The notes under the pieces were generated by a model that saw only the letters and a program-made list of their open reading frames with translations, was not told the DNA's origin and ran no database searches. A stretch of 64,000 bases of DNA from Stygibacter sp964604155 (GTDB taxonomy: Bacteria; Cloacimonadota; Cloacimonadia; Cloacimonadales; TCS61). The stretch is taken from NCBI GenBank assembly GCA_964604155.1, contig CAZRXY010000120.1:1-64000 (forward strand). The letters are read 5' to 3'. This document shows positions 44,902-52,469 of the stretch, in pieces. How positions within the stretch are numbered: the first letter of the stretch is position 1; each line of letters opens with the position of its first letter. The translations under genes and the position numbers were made by a program.

Positions 44902-44935
44902 AGTGAGGAATTATTCCCCACTCATTTGTCTTTAT
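44902..44935 (+). terminator. Probable terminator after the NtrC-type gene
   Basis: AGTG-A-GGAA (44902-44910) pairs with TTCC-C-CACT (44914-44922): 8 pairs with one mismatch and a 3-nt loop, then a T-rich stretch (CATTTGTCTTTATATT). It separates the two-component operon from the sigma-54-driven gdh operon. Confidence 0.5.
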
Positions 44936-45020
44936 ATTATTATATTTTTAGTTACAGTAATATCCCTTATATCTAATATAATATTGTATTTAAGTAATAA
45001 CCATAAAATATCTAAGTGTT

Positions 45021-45036
45021 TGGCACACTTCGTGCA
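45021..45036 (+). promoter_or_regulatory. Sigma-54 (-24/-12) promoter of gdh
   Basis: TGGCAC-ACTTCG-TGCA: GG at 45022-45023 and GC at 45034-45035, exactly the spacing of the TGGCAC-N5-TTGCA consensus, with one deviation (G for the first T of TTGC). Transcription would start near 45047, about 30 nt before the gdh ATG. The upstream 90 bp is AT-rich with short palindromes (AATATAATATT) that could host activator sites. Confidence 0.75.
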
Positions 45037-45076
45037 TTACTAAGCGACATAAGAAAAAAAGATATTGGAGGTAAGA

Positions 45077-46363
45077 ATGGAAGTGAAGGCTTATAATCCA
45101 TTCAAGATGGCTCAAGCCCAGTTTGACAAGGTGGCAGATATACTGAATCTTGATCAGGGTACCAGAGATTTACTTCGCAATCCTCTTCGCGAATATCATT
45201 GCAGTATTCCAGTGAAGATGGATGATGGCACAACTAAAGTATTTCAGGGATTTAGAGTGCAGCATAATGATGCCCGTGGTCCTGGAAAGGGCGGCATTCG
45301 TTTTCATCCTCATGAAACAGCAGATACAGTGAAAGCATTATCGATGTGGATGACTTGGAAATGCAGCGTGGTAGATATTCCCTTAGGTGGCAGTAAAGGC
45401 GGAGTGATATGTGATCCCCATAATTTAAGCCAGCGTGAGCAGGAATTGATTTGTCGTGGCTGGGTTCGCCAGATAGCTCATGACGTGGGACCTCTACGCG
45501 ATGTTCCGGCTCCCGATGTGATGACTAATGCTCAGCACATGCTGTGGATGCTTGATGAATTTGAGGCGATTCACGGGCAGAAATTTCCTGGTTTTATTAC
45601 TGGAAAGCCCGTTGGAATGGGTGGTTCTCTGGGCAGAACAGAAGCCACAGGTTATGGAGTGATCTTCACTCTAAGAGAAGCATTACGCGAACTTGGTATC
45701 AATCCGGCAGACACCACCGCCAGCGTTCAGGGCTTTGGTAATGTGGCTCAATATGCAATAGACCTTTACACGCAGTTAGGTGGCAAGGTTATCTGTGTTT
45801 CATGCTGGGATCAGCAGAAGCAGGCATCATACTCTTTTCGCAAGCCAGACGGAGTCGATCTGCAGCAGCTAAAATCTATTACCGATCGTTTTGGCGGCAT
45901 AGACCAGGCAAAAGCACTTGAATTTGGTTATGAAATACTTCCTGGTGATGACTGGCTTGTTCAGGAAGTGGATATCCTCATACCTGCGGCATTGGAAAAC
46001 CAGATCCGTGAGGACAATGCGGCAAAAATCAGCGGCAAAGTAAAGGTGATAGCCGAAGGTGCTAATGGTCCCACAACACCGGAAGCAGATGCAATTATCA
46101 AGCAAAAAGGGATTTTTATGATCCCGGATTTTCTGGCAAATGCCGGTGGCGTTACCTGCAGCTATTTTGAGCAGGTGCAATGCAATATGAATTATTACTG
46201 GGAAAAAGATGAAGTTCTCAGCAAGCTTGATATCAAGATGACTTCAGCATTCCTTGATGTTTCCAAACTTTCAAAAACAAAAAAACTCTACATGCGTGAC
46301 GCAGCTTATGTGATTGCTATCAATCGCGTTGCCCAGGCATGTAAAGATAGAGGTTGGGTTTAG
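45077..46363 (+). CDS. gdhA: Glutamate dehydrogenase (Glu/Leu/Phe/Val dehydrogenase family)
   Basis: 428 residues. Substrate and catalytic region: GPGKGGIRFHP, WKCSVVDIPLGGSKGGV with catalytic Lys107, and DVPAPDVMTNAQHMLWMLDE. NAD(P)-binding Rossmann motif: VQGFGNVAQYAIDL. Oxidatively deaminates glutamate to 2-oxoglutarate and ammonia or the reverse; length and motifs fit hexameric class I (short) enzymes. In a fermenter with Rnf the catabolic direction is plausible. GGAGG at 45067-45071 selects ATG 45077 over an earlier in-frame codon. Driven by a sigma-54 promoter. Leucine dehydrogenase is less likely. Confidence 0.92.
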   Translation: MEVKAYNPFKMAQAQFDKVADILNLDQGTRDLLRNPLREYHCSIPVKMDDGTTKVFQGFRVQHNDARGPGKGGIRFHPHETADTVKALSMWMTWKCSVVDIPLGGSKGGVICDPHNLSQREQELICRGWVRQIAHDVGPLRDVPAPDVMTNAQHMLWMLDEFEAIHGQKFPGFITGKPVGMGGSLGRTEATGYGVIFTLREALRELGINPADTTASVQGFGNVAQYAIDLYTQLGGKVICVSCWDQQKQASYSFRKPDGVDLQQLKSITDRFGGIDQAKALEFGYEILPGDDWLVQEVDILIPAALENQIREDNAAKISGKVKVIAEGANGPTTPEADAIIKQKGIFMIPDFLANAGGVTCSYFEQVQCNMNYYWEKDEVLSKLDIKMTSAFLDVSKLSKTKKLYMRDAAYVIAINRVAQACKDRGWV

Positions 46364-46398
46364 GCTGCCCAATATTACAAAACCTTCATGTTAGAAAA

Positions 46399-46427
46399 GA
46401 ATGGAACCGGTTTTGCCGGTTCCATTC
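46399..46427 (+). other. Perfect 12-bp hairpin between gdh and PPDK-like gene
   Basis: GAATGGAACCGG (46399-46410) pairs perfectly with CCGGTTCCATTC (46416-46427) around TTTTG. No T run follows, so it is not a classical terminator. It lies in the 95-nt gdh-to-PPDK gap and may be an RNA-stabilising or processing stem that sets unequal expression of gdh and the downstream genes. Confidence 0.75.
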
Positions 46428-46458
46428 ATTGAAGAGAGCAGAACAGGAGTATGAGCAA

Positions 46459-48183
46459 ATGAATGATATCCCTCAGAGAAAATACAGTCGTTTCGATGAC
46501 AGTAAAACATTCGATTATATTGGCAATGGCGAATTGGGTGGTAAAGCAGCTGGATTAGTACAGATTCAGGAAATTTTTGAGGCAGAAATATTAGATAATG
46601 AATTTGAAAACCTCAATATCGCTATTCCCAAAATGACCGTTTTGCGAACTGATGTTTTTGATGAATTTATGAAGCAGAACGATCTGTATCCAATAGCTTT
46701 ATCGGCTATAGATGATGTATTTATTGCTCAGGCTTTTCAAAAAGCCAGCTTACCACCAATTTTCCTGGGCGATCTTAGAAATCTCATCAGTAAGGCAGAT
46801 ACGCCTTTAGCTATTCGCTCTTCCAGCCTGCTGGAAGATTCTTCTGAAGAACCTTTTGCGGGAGTGTATGCCACAAAAATGCTGCCCAATAATCAACCTG
46901 ATACTGAGAATCGCTTTAAAAAACTGATAGAAGCAATCAAATTTATCTATTCTTCACTTTTTTTTGCAGAATCCCGCGATTATTTTCAGGTGACAGGCAA
47001 GGATTTACGTGATGAAAAGATGGCTGTGATCATTCAGGATGTTGTAGGAAACCGCTATGGAGATCATTTTTACCCCCTTATTTCCGGTGTAGCCCGTTCC
47101 TATAACTATTACCCGGTGCAAAACTGCAAACGCGAAGACGGAGTGGTTAATCTGGCACTGGGATTAGGTAAAACCATCGTAGATGGCGGCTCATCCTGGT
47201 TATACTGCCCGCTTATGCCACAATCTCCACCCCCTTATAACAATATAAAAGACCTGCTCGATAACAGCCAGCGAGACTTCTGGACAGTTAAAATGGGTAG
47301 GATCAATGAATTTAACCCAATTTCAGAAGTAGAATTTATGGAAAAGCATGATCTGGATAAGGCGGAAGAGGACGGCGTACTCAATCTCACCTGCTCAACC
47401 TATGATTATATGAACGACGTTCTGATAGCCGGAGTTCAAGGAGCAGGAGCTAGACTTCTAAATTTTGCCCCTGTCTTGAAATATGAAAAAATATTCCTAA
47501 ATAAAGCAATTCGCAAATTACTTGATATTTGCAGCAAACAATACTGCTCAGATGTGGAAATAGAATTTGCCGTGCGGAAAGATGATACTTCTAACCAGTA
47601 TAATCTGGGATTTTTACAAGTCCGAACTATGAAAGTGGCATCTGATGACGGAACAAGCGAAACCTTTGATTATCAGCAATCCGACCTTCTGGCAGAAAGT
47701 CATTCTGTTCTGGGGAACGGTAAAAGAAATGATATCCTAGATATTGTTTATGTGAAGCCAGATACGTTTTCAGCTATAAACAGCCGCAATATTGCTCGAG
47801 AAATTGCTGCGGTAAACCGCGAACTTGCTGAGCAGAATAAGCCCTATTTATTGATCGGTTTTGGCAGGTGGGGTTCATCTGATCCCTGGCTTGGCATTCC
47901 GGTAACCTGGAGCATGATTTCAGCAGCCCGTACGATAATCGAAGCCACTCTACCACAGATGAAGCCAGACCTCAGCCAAGGTTCGCATTTTTTCCATAAC
48001 CTTATTGCCTTTGGCATTTTTTATCTCTCTATCGAAGAAGAAAAAAAGAAAACTATTGACTGGAATTGGCTGGATAGGCAGGAGATAATTCACGATGGTG
48101 AGTTTGTGAGACATGTGAGATGCTCAAAAAATATCAGCATCATAGTAGATTGTGTAAAAAATCGGGGAGTGATAGTTAAATGA
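46459..48183 (+). CDS. PPDK N-terminal (PEP synthase-like ATP-grasp) domain protein
   Basis: 574 residues. Pyruvate-phosphate-dikinase N-terminal type: GNGELGGKAAGLVQI, LAIRSSSLLEDSSEEPFAGVYATKM, MAVIIQDVVG, LALGLGKTIVDGG, then DVEIEFAV and FLQVRTM. The later part has IGFGRWGSSDPWLGIP and QGSHFFHN, shared with the next gene. The phosphohistidine swivel domain (TGG-H-A-type) and PEP barrel of true PPDK/PEP synthase are absent. It may bind ATP and phosphorylate or regulate a partner. Start ATG 46459 follows AGGAG by 9 nt; the in-frame codon at 46354 lies inside gdh. Overlaps the next gene by ATGA. Confidence 0.82.
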   Translation: MNDIPQRKYSRFDDSKTFDYIGNGELGGKAAGLVQIQEIFEAEILDNEFENLNIAIPKMTVLRTDVFDEFMKQNDLYPIALSAIDDVFIAQAFQKASLPPIFLGDLRNLISKADTPLAIRSSSLLEDSSEEPFAGVYATKMLPNNQPDTENRFKKLIEAIKFIYSSLFFAESRDYFQVTGKDLRDEKMAVIIQDVVGNRYGDHFYPLISGVARSYNYYPVQNCKREDGVVNLALGLGKTIVDGGSSWLYCPLMPQSPPPYNNIKDLLDNSQRDFWTVKMGRINEFNPISEVEFMEKHDLDKAEEDGVLNLTCSTYDYMNDVLIAGVQGAGARLLNFAPVLKYEKIFLNKAIRKLLDICSKQYCSDVEIEFAVRKDDTSNQYNLGFLQVRTMKVASDDGTSETFDYQQSDLLAESHSVLGNGKRNDILDIVYVKPDTFSAINSRNIAREIAAVNRELAEQNKPYLLIGFGRWGSSDPWLGIPVTWSMISAARTIIEATLPQMKPDLSQGSHFFHNLIAFGIFYLSIEEEKKKTIDWNWLDRQEIIHDGEFVRHVRCSKNISIIVDCVKNRGVIVK

Positions 48184-51100
48184 CAGATGAACTTCATATT
48201 AAGAATATTCTGAAGAGTCTTAATGAGCGGAAAAAGGAACTGAATTGTATCTACCGCATCGGCGAGATACTCAATGATATTGAGCAGCCACTCGAAGAAG
48301 CGATGAGCCGCATTATAGAGGTAATTCCGCTTGGCTGGCAATATAGCGAAATCTGCACTGTACAGATTGTATATGATGGCCAGATTTTCCAGACTGACGG
48401 GCACAAGATCAGTGCCTACAAACAAGAAAGCCCAGTAATCATAGATACTAAAGAAGTGGGCAGCTTAAAAATTTTTTATGACCAAAAAAAAAATATCTAT
48501 GAGTTCCTCACTGAAGAGCAACAATTATTAAATACTATTGCCGAGAAAATCAGCATATTTCTGCATCGCAGACAATTGAAAAATTCATTGGCAGAAATGA
48601 AACGGGCTACAATAAATCAGCATCAGAGACCTGAATGGAAAACTATTACCGAGTTGCTCAGGCGTACTGATGCCGATAACTATCTGAGAATAGCCAGAAA
48701 ATTAATGAACTATCTATTCTGGATCGGCAGAACAGAATCTATGGTAATTGAAAACTCGGTAGAAAAAGCTCCAGAAAATGTTGAACCGGAATATCTGCTA
48801 TTCACAAATAAACCCGTGAGCAGACAGGATAAGGACAGTCTTCTTGAACAGAGTCGGCAGATATTCATGCTTGCTGAAAATAATCTCGATGATGATGAGA
48901 TACTGCTTAATATTCAAAAATGGCTGCAGGAAGACAAGGTAAGCTTTCTTATTCTTATGTTAGAAGACCTTGCCACTTCACTCAGCGATATCCAAAGTGC
49001 TTTAGAAAGATATTTCTATCTCAGCCTCGATAAAATTGAATTATCTAATTTCACTAAAAAGAACCTCAGCGTTCTGCTTATCTTGAGATTCTTTACAGAT
49101 CAATTGGAATTTATCAATATTGCTAAAAATTTTGTGGATATCAATTATTTCCGCGACCTCATCCAGCATATGATCTTTCCCAATAACAGCCATGGTAAAC
49201 TGGGCGGAAAGAGTGCCGGTATATTTCTGGCAAGAAGTATTACTTCTTCTCTCTTTGGCAATAAATTGCACGGCATCAATATCTCTTACCCCAAAACATG
49301 GTGCATCACTTCGGATACTATGCACCGTTTTTTGTATTATAATAATCTGGAAGAGATCATCGAACAGAAATACAAGGATATTGAACAAATTCGTTCTGAA
49401 TATTCTAATATAATACAGCTCTTTAAGAATTCACACTTCCCACCCGAAATCCTAAAAGACCTTTCACGTGCTATAGAGGATTTTAGCGAAAATCCCATTA
49501 TTGTCCGCTCTTCAAGCCTGCTGGAAGACCGCGTTGGTGCAGTATTCTCTGGAAAGTATAAAAGCCTCTTCCTGGCAAATCAAGGCACAAAAGTGGAAAG
49601 AATTAGCGCTCTCGCAGACGCAGTGGCAGAGGTTTATGCCTCAGTCTTCTCGCCAGACCCCATTGAATACCGACGCGAAAGAGGACTGCTGGATTTCCAC
49701 GAAGAAATGGCGATTATCATTCAAGAAGTAGTTGGGAAAAAAGTAGGGCATTATTTCCTGCCCGCTTTTGCCGGCGTGGCTTTTAGCAATAATGAATTCC
49801 GCTGGTCTCCCCGCATTAAAAGAGATGACGGGCTCATCCGCATCGTCCCCGGATTGGGCACCAGAGCAGTCGACCGGCTTAGCGATGATTATCCTGTGCT
49901 TATTGCACCCGGACAACCTGATCTGAGAGTCAATGTCTCTGCAGACGAAATTCTTCGCTATTCTCCACATAAAATTGATGTCATAAATCTGGAAAAAAAC
50001 ACCTTTGAGACTATTGAGATAAAATCACTCCTCAAATTGTATGGCAGTGAATATCCCATGGCAGATAAGGTTCTCTCTTTCTATCATGATCAATCTATCA
50101 GGAATCTAAATATCTTTCAGGTGGATTTTGAAACTGCTGATCCCGTGGTTACTTTCCACGGACTGTCTAATTCTTCACCAGAAGGTAATTATATCAGCCT
50201 GATTGGAGATATTCTCACGATCCTTAAACGAAAAACAAATGGTCCCGTTGATATCGAATTTGCCTGCGATGGCAAAGATTTTTACCTTTTACAGTGCCGC
50301 GCTCAGAGCTCCGGCTCCGAAAAACAAGTGGTCGCTATCCCCAAAGATATTCCTAAAAAAGATATCCTCTTTAATGCCAATCGCTTCATTAGTAATGGAT
50401 ATCTTCCTGATATAACGCATATCGTCTATGTGAATCCCGAGGGCTACAGCAATCTTGAAAATCTGGACGATATGAAAAGCGTCGCCAGAGCCGTAGGCAA
50501 GCTTAATAAAACGCTGCCTAAAAGAAAATTTGTGCTAATGGGACCAGGTCGCTGGGGCTCACGTGGAGATATAAAACTCGGCGTAAACGTTACCTATTCA
50601 GATATTAATAATACTTCAATTTTAATAGAAATCGCCAGAAAAGAAGGGCATTTTACCTCAGACCTTTCCTTTGGCACACACTTCTTCCAAGACCTGGTGG
50701 AATCTGAAATCCTTTACCTGCCACTCTATCCTGACGATAAAGATATTATCTTTAATGAAAAATTTTTGCTGGGCTCAAATAATATCCTCTCCGAAATTGC
50801 TCCCGAATTTGAATATCTCAAGGATACTGTACACGTTATCGACATTCAGGCAACTCGAAAAAACCAGACCCTCAAGATTCTTATGAATGCCGATCTGGAC
50901 GAAGCTTTAGCATATTTTTCTGCAAGTTCTAATTCTGATATTGTGCCGGCTAAACTCATTACAGCTTCCGAGCCAATTCAAGAAAATTACTGGCTCTGGA
51001 GAATGAGAATGGCAGAAAATATTTGCAGAAACATTGATCCTGAGCTATTCGGTATCAAAGCTATGTATATCTTTGGTTCTGTGAAAAATGCCAATGCCGG

Positions 51101-51356
51101 ACCTGCCAGCGATATCGATCTGCTTATCCACTTTATCGGCAATAAACAGCAGAAGAATGAACTTCAAAACTGGCTGCAAGGCTGGAGCCTCTGCCTCTCG
51201 GAAATGAATTATCTCCGTACCGGATACAAAACCGACGGCTTGCTTGACGTACACTTTGTCACTGACCAGGATATAAAAGAACAAAATAGCTATGCTGCAA
51301 AAATTGATGCAGTCACGGACGCTGCCAAACCCCTGCCCCTGGGTTTTGCCAAATGA
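48180..51356 (+). CDS. GAF-PPDK_N-nucleotidyltransferase fusion protein
   Basis: 1058 residues. GAF-like sensor (about 10-140: LNCIYRIGEILNDI, VIPLGWQYSE, VGSLKIFYD, FLTEEQQLL), a helical spacer, then a PPDK_N ATP-grasp region (about 335-720; HGKLGGKSAGIFLA, IVRSSSLLEDRVGAVFSGKY, MAIIIQEVVG, RIVPGLGTRAVDR, DIEFAC, LLQCRAQ). It shares the MGPGRWGSRGDIKLGV and FGTHFFQDLV block with the preceding protein. The C terminus (about 955-1045) is a nucleotidyltransferase: MYIFGSVKNANAGPASDIDLLIHF, the GS...DxD signature. No phosphohistidine or PEP domain. The NTP-transferase could modify a protein or small molecule; the target is unknown. Coupled by ATGA overlap to both neighbours. Confidence 0.82.
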   Translation: MTDELHIKNILKSLNERKKELNCIYRIGEILNDIEQPLEEAMSRIIEVIPLGWQYSEICTVQIVYDGQIFQTDGHKISAYKQESPVIIDTKEVGSLKIFYDQKKNIYEFLTEEQQLLNTIAEKISIFLHRRQLKNSLAEMKRATINQHQRPEWKTITELLRRTDADNYLRIARKLMNYLFWIGRTESMVIENSVEKAPENVEPEYLLFTNKPVSRQDKDSLLEQSRQIFMLAENNLDDDEILLNIQKWLQEDKVSFLILMLEDLATSLSDIQSALERYFYLSLDKIELSNFTKKNLSVLLILRFFTDQLEFINIAKNFVDINYFRDLIQHMIFPNNSHGKLGGKSAGIFLARSITSSLFGNKLHGINISYPKTWCITSDTMHRFLYYNNLEEIIEQKYKDIEQIRSEYSNIIQLFKNSHFPPEILKDLSRAIEDFSENPIIVRSSSLLEDRVGAVFSGKYKSLFLANQGTKVERISALADAVAEVYASVFSPDPIEYRRERGLLDFHEEMAIIIQEVVGKKVGHYFLPAFAGVAFSNNEFRWSPRIKRDDGLIRIVPGLGTRAVDRLSDDYPVLIAPGQPDLRVNVSADEILRYSPHKIDVINLEKNTFETIEIKSLLKLYGSEYPMADKVLSFYHDQSIRNLNIFQVDFETADPVVTFHGLSNSSPEGNYISLIGDILTILKRKTNGPVDIEFACDGKDFYLLQCRAQSSGSEKQVVAIPKDIPKKDILFNANRFISNGYLPDITHIVYVNPEGYSNLENLDDMKSVARAVGKLNKTLPKRKFVLMGPGRWGSRGDIKLGVNVTYSDINNTSILIEIARKEGHFTSDLSFGTHFFQDLVESEILYLPLYPDDKDIIFNEKFLLGSNNILSEIAPEFEYLKDTVHVIDIQATRKNQTLKILMNADLDEALAYFSASSNSDIVPAKLITASEPIQENYWLWRMRMAENICRNIDPELFGIKAMYIFGSVKNANAGPASDIDLLIHFIGNKQQKNELQNWLQGWSLCLSEMNYLRTGYKTDGLLDVHFVTDQDIKEQNSYAAKIDAVTDAAKPLPLGFAK

Positions 51357-51529
51357 ATAAAGAAAATCACCATAAAAAAAAAATAATAACAGAATCTGAT
51401 GAGAAAATCCAGGAACATCAGGATAAAAAACCTGTTCTAAAGGGATTATGCATTAATTGTGAGCACCGCTTCACCTGCACTCTCCCCAGACCCGAAACCG
51501 GTGTGTGGTATTGCGAAGAATATGAATAA
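51353..51529 (+). CDS. Small four-cysteine (zinc-ribbon-like) protein
   Basis: 58 residues. A charged N-terminal half (many Lys, Glu and His) is followed by GLCINCEHRFTCTLP and GVWYCEEYE: Cys33, Cys36, Cys42 and Cys54 in the pattern C-x2-C-x5-C-x11-C, suggesting a bound zinc or Fe-S centre. The ATG overlaps the stop of the fusion gene (ATGA), the same coupling as inside the operon, which argues that it is real despite its size. Last gene of the gdh-PPDK operon. Function unknown. Confidence 0.75.
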   Translation: MNKENHHKKKIITESDEKIQEHQDKKPVLKGLCINCEHRFTCTLPRPETGVWYCEEYE

Positions 51530-51671
51530 TCCCGCAACGCTGATACCGGAAAGCGATTAGCCCGGGTAAATTTTTATACCACCCTGAAAAGGGTAGTACC
51601 ATGATAGCAATGGGCGAAACCCGCGGGAGAGTGACACGCACGTGTTTCAACCACTGATCTTGCTTCTACAT

Positions 51672-51786
51672 AAATCCCGGGATATATCCCGATTAGGAGG
51701 GGGAAGAGGGCATCGCCAAACCCCAGGCTGAATGCACAGGGCTACTCATTTTCTTCTCACTCTTCACAACACCCATCACATCTTTC
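51672..51786. repeat. Dispersed intergenic repeat, copy 1
   Basis: About 115 bp, from AAATCCCGGGAT to ACATCTTTCAG, aligning in the same direction with 59466-59580 at roughly three quarters identity by eye. Shared landmarks are CCCGGGATAWATCCC, CACAGGG and CTACTCATTTTCTT-like blocks. No open frame. Noncoding element of unknown nature. Confidence 0.7.
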
Positions 51787-51986
51787 AGTAAAAATTGCCT
51801 CTACGCCCTCCGCCTGTTATGTCGAACATTCTTCGTAGTATAGTGATCCAAAATCTATTCTTCTCTGATCCCATTATGAACTCCTTTCACTTTTTCTGAG
51901 TCCACTTTTTCAAGGACGCGGCACCGCACCTCGTCTCACTCTTCACTTCTCTCCCTCTACCTTCTCTGTGGTAAAAAAACAGAGAG

Positions 51987-52019
51987 TATGCCAGCCCCAA
52001 ATCGAAATGAATTGACATT
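51987..52019 (+). repeat. Shared upstream element, ruvX copy
   Basis: TATGCCAG, a gap two bases shorter, then the same 23-base block (CCAAATCG to TTGACATT) as at 35044-35078. TTGACA (52012-52017) stands 44 nt before the ruvX ATG, so it may be a -35 region with an upstream conserved block; no good -10 box is visible. Confidence 0.7.
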
Positions 52020-52055
52020 TTACCCTGTTTTGAAATTGTTCACTCAGGTAGGAAT

Positions 52056-52469
52056 ATGGATATATATCGTTTATTGGCAATAGATTATGGTGAAAAGCGC
52101 ATCGGGCTCGCTATCAGTGACCCCCTGCGGACTATAGGCAGACCCTATCAGGTGCTGTCTAACAAGCCGGGATTCTTCGCAGATTTGCAGGCTATCATCA
52201 CACAGGAAAACGTAGGTCGCCTGATTATTGGGCTCCCCCTAAATTTTTCTGGAAATGATACCCAAAAAACCAGAGAAGTCCGCACCTTTGCCAATGAACT
52301 TTCCACTCACATAGATATCCCCTGGGAATTCGTTAATGAAAGCTTCACTACACAGGATGCCAATGAAGCCTTAAAATCAATGGGATTGAATATCAAAGAT
52401 AGTAAAAAGGTGATTGATAAAGTGGCAGCCGCTTTGATTTTGCAACATTATCTGGAAAATTGCTCATGA
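52056..52469 (+). CDS. ruvX: Putative pre-16S rRNA nuclease / Holliday junction resolvase-like RuvX
   Basis: 137 residues, normal YqgF/RuvX size. RNase H-like fold: LAIDYGEKRIGLAISDP (first Asp), LIIGLPLNFSGNDTQKTREV, the FVNESFTTQDA acidic strand and the C-terminal KKVIDKVAAALILQHYL helix with the last Asp. Known roles are 16S rRNA 5' maturation and possibly junction resolution. Its stop overlaps mltG (ATGA), a common ruvX-mltG pairing. Confidence 0.94.
   Translation: MDIYRLLAIDYGEKRIGLAISDPLRTIGRPYQVLSNKPGFFADLQAIITQENVGRLIIGLPLNFSGNDTQKTREVRTFANELSTHIDIPWEFVNESFTTQDANEALKSMGLNIKDSKKVIDKVAAALILQHYLENCS

Larger units (their letters stand above)
51530..52055. other. Intergenic region with palindromes and dispersed repeat
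   Basis: 526 bp without a gene. It contains ACCCT-GAAA-AGGGT (51581-51594) and a GGG-CGAAA-CCC stem about 25 bp later, in a stretch resembling REP/MITE-like palindromic units. Then come the dispersed repeat (51672-51786) and the element shared with the arcC region (51987-52019) just before ruvX. Confidence 0.6.

Noticed and set aside
46451..46462. Three-codon upstream reading frame (ATG AGC AAA TGA) overlapping the PPDK-like start
   Set aside because: AGGAG is only one base from this ATG but nine from the main ATG, so it is unlikely to be translated.
51530..51660. tRNA or structured RNA gene
   Set aside because: Only short GGG/CCC stems; no cloverleaf, T-loop or CCA signature could be found here or elsewhere in the window.
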